This document shows, piece by piece, positions 16,282-25,595 of a stretch of 44,832 nucleotides of DNA. The position numbers and the translations under genes are program-made. The stretch is from Candidatus Scalindua arabica (lineage in GTDB: Bacteria; Planctomycetota; Brocadiia; Brocadiales; Scalinduaceae), in NCBI GenBank assembly GCA_018263435.1, contig JAANXD010000059.1, positions 402-45,233 of the forward strand, given 5' to 3'. The notes under the pieces are model-generated. The model was not told where the DNA came from and did not search any database. It was given only the letters and a program-made list of their open reading frames with translations. How positions within the stretch are numbered: the stretch's first letter is position 1; every line of letters begins with the position of its first letter.

Positions 16282-17292
16282 CTACGGCATTGCCTCAACT
16301 TCAAGTCCCGAGAATTCTTCTTCATTATACTTATGGTATGCCAGTCCTGCTACCATAGCAGCATTGTCCATACACAATTTCTTTGAAGGATAATAGAGTG
16401 GTATATCCCGTTGCTTTGCAGCATCTGCAAGCCTTTGCCTTAACCTGGAATTGCAGGCAACTCCACCACCCAGGATTATACTTCTGGCAGAAAATTTAGT
16501 TGCGGCAAAAATAGTTTTGTTTACCAGGACATCAACAACTGCTTCCTGAAAACTTGCCGCAAGGTCTGCGATCTCCCGGTCCTTTAATTCAGGTATTTCG
16601 CCGGTACTCTTTGAATCCTGACCCAGGCAGTGATACAAGACTGCCGTTTTAACTCCACTAAAACTAAAATCAAGAGAGTCCTTTTTCAAATAAGACCGGG
16701 GAAACAAAATTGCCTTCCCGTTACCTTTCTGTGAGATAGTATCAATCTCCGGCCCGGCCGGATAGCCTAAACCTAAAATCTTACCAACTTTATCAAACGC
16801 CTCCCCTGCCGCATCATCAATAGTCCCCCCGACCTGTTCATGTCTTGTTTCGCTTTGTGTCATGAACAAAGAGGTATGTCCACCAGATACTACAAGGCTG
16901 ATTGCCGGATAATCAATATCTTCATGTTCAATCTTACTTGCATAAATATGTGCATGTAAATGATTGATAGTTAAAAGCGGCACCTTCAATATCCAGCTCA
17001 ACGTCTTGGCAGTCGTAAGCCCGATTAATAATGCACCTATAAGACCCGGTGTGTTTGCCACAGAGATTGCGTCTATATCTTTAAACTTAATATTAGCCTC
17101 TGTAACAGCTTTGTCAATCACTGTTATAATAGTATCTGTGTGTGCACGACAAGCTATTTCGGGAACTACACCTCCAAATCTTGAATGAAGATCCTGTTGG
17201 GATGCTACTATGTTTGAATGGACTTTTATACCGTCTTCTACTACGGAAGCAGACGTTTCATCACATGACGTTTCGATACCCAGGATTATCAT
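16282..17292 (-). CDS. tsaD: tRNA N6-adenosine threonylcarbamoyltransferase
   Basis: Transfers threonylcarbamoyl to A37 of ANN-decoding tRNAs, with TsaB and TsaE. The 336-residue protein starts MIILGIETSCDETS and has the metal-binding HLHAH (His111, His115), the ATP-site VSGGHTSL, and C-terminal GGGVACNSRLR with MDNAAMVA. All family hallmarks are present and full length. No tsaB or tsaE is adjacent. It precedes larB on the same strand across a 214-bp repeat-filled gap. Confidence 0.95.
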   Translation of the reverse strand: MIILGIETSCDETSASVVEDGIKVHSNIVASQQDLHSRFGGVVPEIACRAHTDTIITVIDKAVTEANIKFKDIDAISVANTPGLIGALLIGLTTAKTLSWILKVPLLTINHLHAHIYASKIEHEDIDYPAISLVVSGGHTSLFMTQSETRHEQVGGTIDDAAGEAFDKVGKILGLGYPAGPEIDTISQKGNGKAILFPRSYLKKDSLDFSFSGVKTAVLYHCLGQDSKSTGEIPELKDREIADLAASFQEAVVDVLVNKTIFAATKFSARSIILGGGVACNSRLRQRLADAAKQRDIPLYYPSKKLCMDNAAMVAGLAYHKYNEEEFSGLEVEAMP

Positions 17293-17366
17293 ATGTATAT
17301 AACGTAGTTGATTAGGCGCTGAAAGCGGCCTTTTTTCTAAGCTTTAGGAAGTTTTTTGCGTGTCAT

Positions 17367-17487
17367 AAAAAGTTAAAAGTGACTACCCGCCTGCCAATCA
17401 GTTCGGGCAGGAAGTTTGAAGTGAGCTAAAGTTGAGGAATCTATTAACTTTAGGCACTTTAGTTCACTTAAGACACTTCAAACTTTT
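17367..17487. repeat. Palindromic element, gene-less copy A
   Basis: Read on the minus strand it has the left arm AAGTTTGAAGTGTCTTAAGT through GTGCCTAAAGTT and the right arm CAACTTTAGCTCACTTC through CACTTTTAACTTTTT. The arms match those of the four-helix-bundle element at 29386-29868, but about 12 bases replace the gene. The right arm contains the inserted hairpin CCTGCC...GGCAGG (17390-17411). It occupies the tsaD-ctpA gap. Confidence 0.82.
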
Positions 17488-17571
17488 ATTCGGCATAAAC
17501 TCAACCGAACGGCATGGTAGAACAGTCTCTAAGGTGACAATCCCCAGTCAAAGAAAGCAAGAAATTGTCGA

Positions 17572-18894
17572 CTAATCAGATCCTGTTGTTTTGGCATAAA
17601 CCCTTATGCCTTTCAATACGTCAATCGCCCTGGAAAGTTGTATATCAACAAATTTCCCTTCATCATTGCGCTTTTCGATATCATTGGAAGGCTCTTCTTG
17701 GTCTTTCGTACGTATGTCTGTTGCATGAGTTATGGCCAGGTTTTTATGCAGTTCTCTTATTTCCTTATTTGTAAGGTCCACCTTTATATCCGGTTCAATA
17801 CCCACTCCATCAATCAGGGTGCCGGATGGTGTATAGTATTTGGCTGTTGTCAGCTTCAAGGCAGTATCCTTATTTTCTATTGGTATCAAGCTCTGGACAG
17901 AACCCTTTCCAAAGGTTTTAGTCCCCAACAAAAGACCGCGATTGTGATCTTTGACGGCGCCTGCAACAATTTCAGAGGCACTGGCACTGCCATTATTAAC
18001 CAGTATTATCAATGGGAAATCATTATATGTTCCTGATCTATGCGCCTTGTATTTATGTTCCTGTGACTTGTGCCTGCCTTTTGTAGAAACGATGACACCT
18101 TTCTTAATAAACTTGTCCGACATATCTACTGCAATATTCAAAAGACCGCCCGGATTAAATCGCAGATCCAGGACAAGAGCCTCCATTCCCAATTTTTCTA
18201 ATTCCTCAATTGAAGCATCCAGATCAGTTATTGTATTATCCTGAAAACCGGTAACTGCAACATAGCCAATCTTACTCTCTTTATCAACAATCCTCGTGCC
18301 ACGCGTACTTTTAATCTGAATTTTTGCCCGTTCAACAGTTATGTCAACCGTATCTCTTTCTCCCTCATGCAGCACCGTTAATACAACTTTAGTGTTTGGT
18401 TTGCCACGAAGTACTTCAATAGCCTCACGAATTGTAATATTTTTTGTCGATTCTCCATCGATCTTGAGTATTTTATCCCCAATAAACACCCCCGCCCGAA
18501 ATGCCGGTGAATCAACAATTGGTGTCAGGACAGTCAAAATACCGTCCTTTATAACGACTTCAATACCCAGCCCTTCAAATACGCCTCCTGTTTCAATCCT
18601 CAACTCTTCAAGATGTTTTGAGTCAATGAACTGGCTATATGGGTCCAGGCTGCCAAGCATACCTTTATATCCACTCTTAAGTAGCGCCCTGAGTTCAACT
18701 TCATCAACGTATTTATTCTGTATTTCCTTTATTACGGTTATGAACTCTTCAAAATCCTGATAATAAACATCCGGAGCAGTTTCTTTCTCTGCTTGCGCAT
18801 GCAGACCGCATGGGGTTAAAGAGAAAAAAATAATTACTATCCAGATAAAATTAAAACAACTCCTTGTTGCTAACACTGAAAACTTCTCCTTCAT
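17572..18894 (-). CDS. ctpA: Carboxy-terminal processing protease, S41 family
   Basis: A periplasmic serine protease of about 440 residues. A signal peptide or anchor covers residues 1-31 (hydrophobic FIWIVIIFFSLTP, then HAQAE). A PDZ domain follows (GGVFEGLGIEVVI ... PAFRAGVFIGDKIL). The S41 catalytic core has LRFNPGG, the serine region NGSASASEIVAGA and the lysine in TFGKGSVQS. ATG at 18894 is chosen, since a longer frame would begin inside the tRNA gene. It lies just downstream of tRNA-Phe. Confidence 0.92.
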   Translation of the reverse strand: MKEKFSVLATRSCFNFIWIVIIFFSLTPCGLHAQAEKETAPDVYYQDFEEFITVIKEIQNKYVDEVELRALLKSGYKGMLGSLDPYSQFIDSKHLEELRIETGGVFEGLGIEVVIKDGILTVLTPIVDSPAFRAGVFIGDKILKIDGESTKNITIREAIEVLRGKPNTKVVLTVLHEGERDTVDITVERAKIQIKSTRGTRIVDKESKIGYVAVTGFQDNTITDLDASIEELEKLGMEALVLDLRFNPGGLLNIAVDMSDKFIKKGVIVSTKGRHKSQEHKYKAHRSGTYNDFPLIILVNNGSASASEIVAGAVKDHNRGLLLGTKTFGKGSVQSLIPIENKDTALKLTTAKYYTPSGTLIDGVGIEPDIKVDLTNKEIRELHKNLAITHATDIRTKDQEEPSNDIEKRNDEGKFVDIQLSRAIDVLKGIRVYAKTTGSD

Positions 18895-18909
18895 TTTAGA
18901 TAATGTATG

Positions 18910-18985
18910 TGGTGGGCAGAGCCGGAATCGAACCGGCGACACCGGGATTTTCAATCCCGTGCTCTACCAACTGAGCTATCTGCCC
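18910..18985 (-). tRNA. tRNA-Phe (GAA) with encoded CCA
   Basis: The complement gives a full cloverleaf: acceptor GGGCAGA paired with TCTGCCC, D-arm AGCTCAGTTGGTAGAGC, anticodon stem CGGGA/TCCCG with loop TTGAAAA (anticodon GAA), and T-arm GCCGGTTCGATTCCGGC. The discriminator A is followed by a genomic CCA at 18912-18910. It lies 15 bp upstream of ctpA. Confidence 0.97.
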
Positions 18986-19010
18986 TGGAATATCATGCAG
19001 AGTAATTCAT

Positions 19011-19172
19011 GCCTGCCCGCCAGTCTGCAGGCTGTGTCAGAATTGTCATCCCGAATTCATTTCGGGATCTCTTAAGTTACTAAGTCGTTGTAAACATTAG
19101 ATCCTGAAACAAGTTCAGAATGACAAATTGGCCGTTTTTGCTATTGTGACACAGTCTGCTGTTAGGCGGGAA
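19011..19172. repeat. Nested palindromic repeat (MITE-like)
   Basis: CTGTGTCA at 19032-19039 pairs with TGACACAG at 19147-19154, and outer GC-rich sequence (GCCTGCCCGCC; GGCGGG) also pairs loosely. Inside lie two mobile-looking palindromes, GTCATCCCGAA...TTCGGGAT and GATCCTGAA...TTCAGAATGAC. The unit fills the gap between tRNA-Phe and ribF. No gene is seen. Confidence 0.7.
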
Positions 19173-19177
19173 TAGCC

Positions 19178-20128
19178 CTACTCTGTTAAAACCTTTTTAG
19201 AATGCCTATTCGTGAACCTCATTTTGTCCCGCTCCATCTGCCGTTTCAATTCATCAGCATTTTCAAATTTAGTTTCTTCTCTCAATTTATAAAGAAACCG
19301 TACTTCCAGATCCTTTCCGTAAATCGATTCATTAAAATCAATTATGTGAACCTCGACCAGAGGCTCGTTATCGTCAGTATCTTTCTCGAACGTGGGACAA
19401 GTCCCTATATTGGTTATGGCATTATATTCCCTGTCATCCAGAAATGCCTTAGTAGCATAGACCCCGGAAGGAGGCCTTATCTCATGGTGAAGATTAAGAT
19501 TGGCAGTGGGGAATCCTAACCCCGTACCGCGGCCAACACCCTTAACTACCGTACCAAGCACAGAAACACGCCTACCCAACATTCCTTTCGCTTTCTGCAA
19601 ATTCCCTTGAATAATTTCTTTTCGTATGGCTGTGCTGCTTGTTATTTCACCTTCAATTTCTGCAGGTTCACACACAACCACTTCGAATCCATATTTCTCT
19701 GCAAAATCAGAGACCATTGATGCGTCGCCCCTTCTATCCTTGCCAAATGAACAGTTAAATCCAAGCACGACTACTTTGGCCCCGAGCCATTCATAAATTA
19801 CCTTAGCTATAAAATCCTCAGCACTGATTTCTGCAATCTTTTTATCAAACTCCAACACAACTGTCACATCAACTCCCAGTTGTTCAAACAAGACCAACCT
19901 GTGTTCGAGTGATGTAATGCAGGACTGTTGTGTCTGTGAAAGAAAGCTTTTTGGATGGCGATCAAAGGTCAGGATTATCGATTCTCCGTTTCCCTTATTC
20001 GCCAGATCTATAGTTTTCTGAATAACCTCTTGATGGCCTGAATGCACTCCATCAAACACCCCTAATGTAACAACAGGCCAGTTAAGCTTTCTTTCTATCT
20101 TTTTGTTTATACCAAAAACTGTATCCAA
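19178..20128 (-). CDS. ribF: Bifunctional riboflavin kinase / FAD synthetase
   Basis: Phosphorylates riboflavin to FMN and adenylylates it to FAD. The N-terminal nucleotidyltransferase domain shows TLGVFDGVHSGHQEV and LTFDRHP; STAIRKEI closes it. The C-terminal kinase domain starts with GRRVSVLGTVVKGVGRGTGL and the substrate site FPTANL. The start is TTG at 20128 with GAGAGGG about 6 bases upstream. It begins 10 bp after the upstream gene's stop, so the two are probably co-translated. No FMN riboswitch is seen. Confidence 0.95.
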   Translation of the reverse strand: MDTVFGINKKIERKLNWPVVTLGVFDGVHSGHQEVIQKTIDLANKGNGESIILTFDRHPKSFLSQTQQSCITSLEHRLVLFEQLGVDVTVVLEFDKKIAEISAEDFIAKVIYEWLGAKVVVLGFNCSFGKDRRGDASMVSDFAEKYGFEVVVCEPAEIEGEITSSTAIRKEIIQGNLQKAKGMLGRRVSVLGTVVKGVGRGTGLGFPTANLNLHHEIRPPSGVYATKAFLDDREYNAITNIGTCPTFEKDTDDNEPLVEVHIIDFNESIYGKDLEVRFLYKLREETKFENADELKRQMERDKMRFTNRHSKKVLTE

Positions 20129-20138
20129 GTTTACCCTC

Positions 20139-21866
20139 TCAACCTCTTCTTTTTCCTAATGAAGCCTTTTTGGCCACCCAGAGTTCCCATTCTGTTATGA
20201 ACGCCAATTGCTTTTCCCTTAAATACTGTTCCATTATTGAATCTTCTTCCTCTTCAAATTTTCCCGGATCAACCGTCTTTCTCTCTACCAGCGTTACCAC
20301 ATAACATCTTTGTATGCCTTTGTCTTCAACTGCAATGGCTGACTCTCCAACTTTCAGACCAAATACAGTCTCAACAATTTTAGCTTTATCCTGCCCCAAT
20401 ACCTCTATATCATCATCGTTACTGATAATTCCCGGCCTGGTGATATAATTTGTTCCTATTATATCTATTTTACCTGTCTCACTTTCAATAGATTTTATTC
20501 CCTCTTCAAAGGACGTCTCGTTAATCTTCTCAAGGCATTTTTCAGCAATCTTCTCTGCCTCTTCAAATCCCTTTGCATAACTCAGATCCCTGGCAACCCT
20601 CTCACAAATTTCTTCATAAGGCGGTGTATGCGGGGCTACTTTCTCTATCACCCGATAAATAAGTTTACCTTGCGTAGAACTAAGGGGCGGAGAAGGATCA
20701 TTTATATCCCGGTCAAATACCTGCTGGGGAAATTCGGGAAGATCTATCAACACTTCGAATAACTCATCCTTTGCAAAATAGTTTGTTCCATCAGTCGAGT
20801 TTGTTGGAATAACATACTCAAGGTCATGTTTCTCCGCAAGATCAGGAAAGCTGATAAACTCCTCCTTGTCAATCATTTCGTATATTTCTTCATCCGCATC
20901 AGCAATCTGCTTGTTAATCTTAGCATCGTACCTTTTGTAAAATATGTTATTTTTAATTTGCTCCTTCACTTCCTCAAAGGGCTTGAATTCTACTACAGAA
21001 GTTTCCGATGAAGCTTCTTCTGACGTTCCCTCCGAAGCTTCCTCTGGGGCATCCTCTGAATCCTCTTCTTCATCTTCCGTTCTGAACATAAGGTCCTTTT
21101 TCTCTTCGTAATAATTAAGCATTTCTTCATCAGTAATAGAAGCTTTAGTCTCTCTTTCTACTGCGGCATTCTTTGTTATCACATATTCCATCTTAACCTT
21201 CTCAGGTTCTTTATAACCCCATCTTCCCTCTTCAACACTCGGAAAGGCTTCACTGTGCTTATCGTAAAAAGCTCTGACTTCGTCTTCCTCAACCTTAACA
21301 TTACCGATAAAATCTCTGGCGTTAAGGGCTGCATATTTTACTTTTACTTTTTCATTTTCCTTGATGTATCTCTGTAATGCCTCGTCCCTGGTAATCTTTA
21401 CTGAATCTTTTAAAAGGAATAGAAGTTTTTTGCTTAAAAGATATTCCTTAATAGTTTTTTCAAACTGATGCTCCGTCAAATGTAATGCCGACCCGAGCAT
21501 ACGCCTGAAAGCTTCTTTGTCTTCAAAGATACGCGGGTCAACAGGAAAGAAATTCCGCACCTCCTGCGCAAGTTCTTCTTTAGATACGAAAACACCCATT
21601 TTCTCAGCCTGGATAAAAAGCGCCATCTGAGCCCATACCATTTTAGCAACAGGTTCTTCTGTATCTCTGAAAAAGATCCTCGCCCATCTGGTCGCAGTAT
21701 CAGTAAACTGTCCCTGTGTGACTTCTGTACCATGAATTTCTCCGATAGCAGGTTTTGGTACCAGATATTCTGCCGCCGGACCAATTCCCCATATTACCAT
21801 CAAAAATACGACTAAAGTACCTAAGAGTTTTTTCTGATTTCTTCTAAACCAACCTGTCGCTGCCAT
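20139..21866 (-). CDS. SurA_N/PpiD-like membrane-anchored chaperone protein
   Basis: A 575-residue protein with one N-terminal membrane helix (about residues 14-33, LLGTLVVFLMVIWGIGPAA). A SurA/PpiD-type N-terminal domain follows (EIHGTEVTQGQFTD and helices up to about residue 150). Then come a linker and a very acidic low-complexity stretch near residues 265-290 (EDEEEDSEDAPEEASEG). I cannot see a clear parvulin catalytic motif, so chaperone rather than isomerase activity is likelier. It probably acts in periplasmic protein folding. It lies directly upstream of ribF. Confidence 0.75.
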   Translation of the reverse strand: MAATGWFRRNQKKLLGTLVVFLMVIWGIGPAAEYLVPKPAIGEIHGTEVTQGQFTDTATRWARIFFRDTEEPVAKMVWAQMALFIQAEKMGVFVSKEELAQEVRNFFPVDPRIFEDKEAFRRMLGSALHLTEHQFEKTIKEYLLSKKLLFLLKDSVKITRDEALQRYIKENEKVKVKYAALNARDFIGNVKVEEDEVRAFYDKHSEAFPSVEEGRWGYKEPEKVKMEYVITKNAAVERETKASITDEEMLNYYEEKKDLMFRTEDEEEDSEDAPEEASEGTSEEASSETSVVEFKPFEEVKEQIKNNIFYKRYDAKINKQIADADEEIYEMIDKEEFISFPDLAEKHDLEYVIPTNSTDGTNYFAKDELFEVLIDLPEFPQQVFDRDINDPSPPLSSTQGKLIYRVIEKVAPHTPPYEEICERVARDLSYAKGFEEAEKIAEKCLEKINETSFEEGIKSIESETGKIDIIGTNYITRPGIISNDDDIEVLGQDKAKIVETVFGLKVGESAIAVEDKGIQRCYVVTLVERKTVDPGKFEEEEDSIMEQYLREKQLAFITEWELWVAKKASLGKRRG

Positions 21867-22122
21867 GTATACCTCACATTAAGTTATTCCAAACGTTAAA
21901 CTAAGCACAGGAAACTCTTTATTACAATGAATTCCCAGGATTCTTGTACAAATGCGAATTCTGAATTATATAAAGCATCGTTATAACTATCAACAGCTTT
22001 TTGTAATAATTTAATGCTTTAATTTATTTGGAAGAATATTGACAAATGTGTTAAGCTGGGAAAAAATCAATAATCTTCAATCAACAATCTACAATAGACA
22101 ATCCATAGGAGGGAGTTAGAAA

Positions 22123-23004
22123 TTGGTTAAGACAAACAAGAATAAATTAGTAATGCAATCAGTAGTAGGACAAATATCAAGCCCCACTTTTGCAAGTACA
22201 CCTTATGTCATCAGCGCTGACGGCAAACCAATGGTTCTTCCGAGTGTTGGTGGGATTACATACAACGTCAGGGTTGGAGACCCTGCAATCGGCTGGGCTG
22301 CCGATCATGTGGAACCGGGAGTCAGCATGACTAATACAGAAAAGTCCATCGGAAGCTGGTCGCCAAATGCGGGACTTAATACACTGGCATGCGCAGGAAA
22401 TGAAGTAAAGGTTATCTCAGGAGACGCCAAGGGGTCAAAAGGTTATGTAATTGGAAAACACGGCGGTATAGAACATGTGATAATCGACTTCCCCCCAAAG
22501 ACCCTTGAGAAGATGGTGGTAGGAGACAGGATGCAGATAAAGGCGTATGGGACAGGATTAGTCCTGACAAATCACTATCCTGACATACACGCAATGAACA
22601 TCTCTCCCCGTCTTTTATCAAAGATACCTGTAAAAGAAGCGAAAGGTATCCTCAAATTCCCGGTGACCCATGTAGTCCCGGCAGCAATTATGGGATCGGG
22701 ACTGGGCTCCAGTCACAGCTACTCAGGTGACTATGACATCCAGATGTTCGATAAGAAAGTCGTAAAAAAATTCGGACTTGGAACACTCAGGTTTGGAGAT
22801 TTCGTGGCAATATCTGATGCGGATCACTCTTACGGAAGAATATACAAGACCGGCGCTATTTCAATCGGCATCGTAGTCCATTCAGACTGTGTTATCGCAG
22901 GCCACGGCCCCGGTGTAATGACAGTACTCACATCCGGCAAAGGCAAGATCAAGCCCGTAATAAACAAGAAATCAAATTTAGTACATTATTTAAAACTAAA
23001 ATAA
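22123..23004 (+). CDS. DUF4438 domain protein
   Basis: A 293-residue protein that I recognise as DUF4438 from its motifs: PSVGGITYNVRVGDPA near residue 40, ADHVEPGVSM, GYVIGKHGGIEHVIIDF, and a C-terminal VVHSDCVIAGHGPGV. The biochemical role of the family is unknown. The start is TTG at 22123, supported by AGGAGGG 8 bases upstream; the next ATG is ten codons downstream. A possible promoter is TTGACA at 22039. It is divergent from the SurA_N gene. Confidence 0.82.
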   Translation: MVKTNKNKLVMQSVVGQISSPTFASTPYVISADGKPMVLPSVGGITYNVRVGDPAIGWAADHVEPGVSMTNTEKSIGSWSPNAGLNTLACAGNEVKVISGDAKGSKGYVIGKHGGIEHVIIDFPPKTLEKMVVGDRMQIKAYGTGLVLTNHYPDIHAMNISPRLLSKIPVKEAKGILKFPVTHVVPAAIMGSGLGSSHSYSGDYDIQMFDKKVVKKFGLGTLRFGDFVAISDADHSYGRIYKTGAISIGIVVHSDCVIAGHGPGVMTVLTSGKGKIKPVINKKSNLVHYLKLK

Positions 23005-23008
23005 AACA

Positions 23009-23077
23009 TAATAGTTCACCCTCTCCCAGCTTAAACGACTTACGTCTTTCAGGCTGTGAGGAGGGTTTAAACTATTA
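23009..23077. terminator. Bidirectional hairpin between convergent genes
   Basis: TAATAGTTCACCCTC at 23009-23023 pairs imperfectly with GAGGGTTTAAACTATTA at 23061-23077. It lies between the stops of DUF4438 (+) and the protoglobin gene (-). Confidence 0.6.
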
Positions 23078-23101
23078 TACAATTCTTTTACTTCATAGCG
23101 G

Positions 23102-23755
23102 TTACATCCATGATGGTAAATACTCAATGTGATAAATGTCAATAACCAACCAGAAGAGCTTTGTCCAGGCAGTAGTAATCCTGCGCAGCTTATCAGGATC
23201 ATCCCTCAGTTCCTCAGCAAACAGGTTAAACAGATATTGATGGATGTACCCCCAAAGGGCGATATTCAATCTCATCGGTATATACATTTCCTCCAACCCG
23301 AATGTAGGAACATGTATAGCTCCAACCCATCTAATATGATTAAGAAAATCTTCGTCAAATTTACACTCCAGTATTCTGAGAAGAAACTTTTGCTGCTTCG
23401 CCCTCCTGACGTCAACGTATTTCGTAGCAATCTGCCCTGTTTCATCCCTGAACCACTTGGACAACCATGGATCCTTTATCAGTTTTTCATAATAAATATG
23501 ATCAAGGATTGTCTTCAGGTTTGCGGCAATTATCTCTTTTGATTCTTTAATCGCCTCTGTATCTTTATCAGTATAACCCACACATTGAGCCATATACTCA
23601 AAGCGCTTTACGATATCCATACTCGTTTCCCTGTGAAGATCCCATGCCTGTTTAAATTCGGGAACATCTAAAACCTTTGTCGGCTTACCGGCAGATTTCT
23701 TCTCTTTTGCCTCCATGGGATACATCTTCATGTATGCATCTGACATAATCGACAT
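23102..23755 (-). CDS. Single-domain protoglobin
   Basis: A 217-residue haem protein of the protoglobin / globin-sensor family without any attached output domain. The proximal histidine is probably His148 in RWVGAIHVPTFGLEEMYI, matching the IGxxHxxxGL signature of globin-coupled sensors. The upstream helices (RFEYMAQCVGYTDKD and WLSKWFRD) and the C-terminal helices (TAWTKLFWLVIDIYHIEYL) fit. Such proteins bind O2, CO or NO. A GGGAGA site lies 8-10 bases before the ATG. It is convergent with DUF4438 and divergent from the TPR gene. Confidence 0.8.
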   Translation of the reverse strand: MSIMSDAYMKMYPMEAKEKKSAGKPTKVLDVPEFKQAWDLHRETSMDIVKRFEYMAQCVGYTDKDTEAIKESKEIIAANLKTILDHIYYEKLIKDPWLSKWFRDETGQIATKYVDVRRAKQQKFLLRILECKFDEDFLNHIRWVGAIHVPTFGLEEMYIPMRLNIALWGYIHQYLFNLFAEELRDDPDKLRRITTAWTKLFWLVIDIYHIEYLPSWM

Positions 23756-24027
23756 CTACTCATTCTCCCTTCTTTTTTTAAAAAAATTCTCTTATAATTA
23801 TCTAAAATATACTAATCTGTAATGATTGTTAGATAGTAACAGGGTTGTGTTGTAAAGTCAACTACTTTTTTAAAAAGTCATATCTTCTTGATATTATTTA
23901 ATTTAGCAGATTAAAGATATTTATTAATAATATTATTGTTGTAACAAGTTAATCACTTAACTAAAACATAGGCTCCTCAGTACGTAGTAGTTGCCCATCT
24001 AGTCGGGCGTAAAATCAATAAGAAAAC
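23756..24027. other. AT-rich divergent intergenic region
   Basis: About 270 bp between the divergent protoglobin and TPR genes, very AT-rich and without an open frame. It probably contains both promoters; no convincing -35/-10 pair could be picked out. Confidence 0.3.
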
Positions 24028-25281
24028 ATGAAAATTAAAAGCTCTAAATTAAACAAAACTGTCACCTTTTATTGCCTGTTTTCTCTCCTATTAAGCAGCA
24101 CTCTTTTATGCAACTTCTCAAATGCAGAATCTATAAAAAGGGGCGATGCACAACAGAATCTTTTAATAGAGAAGATAAGGCTGGCTATGGATGCAAATTA
24201 CCGAATGGACACCGAACGGTCTGAAGATATCTTCAATGAGGCGATTAGTGAATGGCCCGAAGACCCGATGCCTTATCTCTTCAAAGGAGGTCTCTACCTC
24301 AACAAGTTCCGCTATCTCAATGAGAATATGGAGGAAGAAAGGAAAAGGCTGAAGGAACAGATACTTTACCTGAACAATAAGGTTATTGATATTGCCCGCA
24401 AACAAATTAAGGAGAACCCGGATGATGTGAGAGCATATTATTGTCTGGGAGGAGCAAATGGCAACCTGGGAAGATTTTATATCCTCAACGGCAAGTGGCT
24501 GAGGGGTTACTGGAAAGGCAAAAAGGGATTTAAGATTCTTGAAAAGATTGTGGAAAAAGACCATAAATATTACGACGCATATGTTGGCCTGGGCATATAT
24601 CACTATTTCTCTGCCACCCTGCCCAAGGTCGTAAAGGTCTTGTCATTTCTCCTTGGCGGACCCAAAGGTGATAAGGAGAAAGGGATCAATGAACTCGAAC
24701 TCGTTCGTGACAATGGTACTTTACTGTCGATCGAGGCTAGAAGGGTACTCCTCAGGGTTTTTCGTTTTGAAAAAGATTGGAACGGCTTTTATCATACCTC
24801 CAAATGGTTTGCAGAACATTATCCGGAAAATATCAATTTCCAGATACCTTACATATACGGACTCACAAAAGAGAGACGATATAGCGATGCTCAACATCAG
24901 TTGAGCAAAGTTGATTCCATGCTGGAGAATGATCCGGCACGTTTGCCAATCAGTTTACGAGTCAAATATTACAGATACTCCGGCCTCTTAGATTACAATC
25001 TCGGTGAATACTCAACGTCAGTAGAGTCATATCTGAACGCAATTGATTTAAGCCGCTCTAAATGGCCGCCTGAAAGAATATGGCCGGAAGACTATTATTA
25101 CCTTGCCACGTCTTATGCCGGACTGAAAAAAGAAAAATATGCATTTAAATACTTGAGGAAAGCTATTATAAAGGATTGGAAAATGGTTGATTTCGAAGAA
25201 CAACCGGAATGGCAGCCATACAGACACAGCATTACAAACAGAGCCGTTAACCGAATAAAAATGAAGGAAGAAAACAGATGA
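24028..25281 (+). CDS. TPR-repeat exported protein
   Basis: A 417-residue protein with a likely signal peptide (FYCLFSLLLSSTLLCNF, residues 15-31). Helical repeats follow: EDIFNEAISEWPEDPMPYLFKGGLYL, DVRAYYCLGGANGNLG, DAYVGLGIYHYFSA and near the end SGLLDYNLGEYSTSVESYLNAIDL and YYLATSYAGLKKEKYAFKYLRKAI have tetratricopeptide spacing. It probably mediates protein interactions in the periplasm or at the membrane. No enzyme motif is seen. It overlaps the next gene by 4 bp. Confidence 0.7.
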   Translation: MKIKSSKLNKTVTFYCLFSLLLSSTLLCNFSNAESIKRGDAQQNLLIEKIRLAMDANYRMDTERSEDIFNEAISEWPEDPMPYLFKGGLYLNKFRYLNENMEEERKRLKEQILYLNNKVIDIARKQIKENPDDVRAYYCLGGANGNLGRFYILNGKWLRGYWKGKKGFKILEKIVEKDHKYYDAYVGLGIYHYFSATLPKVVKVLSFLLGGPKGDKEKGINELELVRDNGTLLSIEARRVLLRVFRFEKDWNGFYHTSKWFAEHYPENINFQIPYIYGLTKERRYSDAQHQLSKVDSMLENDPARLPISLRVKYYRYSGLLDYNLGEYSTSVESYLNAIDLSRSKWPPERIWPEDYYYLATSYAGLKKEKYAFKYLRKAIIKDWKMVDFEEQPEWQPYRHSITNRAVNRIKMKEENR

Positions 25282-25577
25282 TAGATAACCCCAATTGGCT
25301 CAAGCCGGAAGGAAGCGCCTACTTTCATCAAATCTCGCAGGATTGCATAAAGAAATTAGTTGAATGTATGGAAGGTATTGATATAGAGGAGATTGATTGT
25401 GATACCTGCATTAAAATGCAGGAAATATTAAGTGATGAAATAGAAGATCCGGAGTTTTTTGAATTTGCAATAGACAATCTCAGTGAACTGGCTTCGTATA
25501 TTGCTGAAGGAAAAGTAAATATCAGGATTCACAGGAATGATGTAGATGAGTTGTGGTTTGATGTAGATGAAGTATAG
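25278..25577 (+). CDS. Acidic hypothetical protein coupled to the TPR gene
   Basis: A 99-residue very acidic protein (MIDNPNWLKPEGSAYFHQISQD...). Its ATG overlaps the TPR gene stop (ATGA). A Cys-x-x-Cys pair (CDTCIKMQEIL) lies near residue 36. I recognise no family. The overlap indicates co-expression with the TPR protein. Confidence 0.6.
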   Translation: MIDNPNWLKPEGSAYFHQISQDCIKKLVECMEGIDIEEIDCDTCIKMQEILSDEIEDPEFFEFAIDNLSELASYIAEGKVNIRIHRNDVDELWFDVDEV

Positions 25578-25592
25578 TGCGGCATAGCCGCA
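25578..25592 (+). terminator. Short GC-rich hairpin after the TPR operon
   Basis: TGCGGC ATA GCCGCA starts directly at the stop codon of the acidic protein gene. There is no clear T-run, so termination is uncertain. Confidence 0.35.
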
Positions 25593-25595
25593 ACA

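Noticed and set aside
18895-18954. Longer ctpA start
   Set aside because: It would begin inside the tRNA-Phe gene; the ATG at 18894 yields a normal signal sequence.
20000-20200. FMN riboswitch upstream of ribF
   Set aside because: Only 10 bp separate ribF from the upstream gene, leaving no room, and no RFN-type motif is seen.
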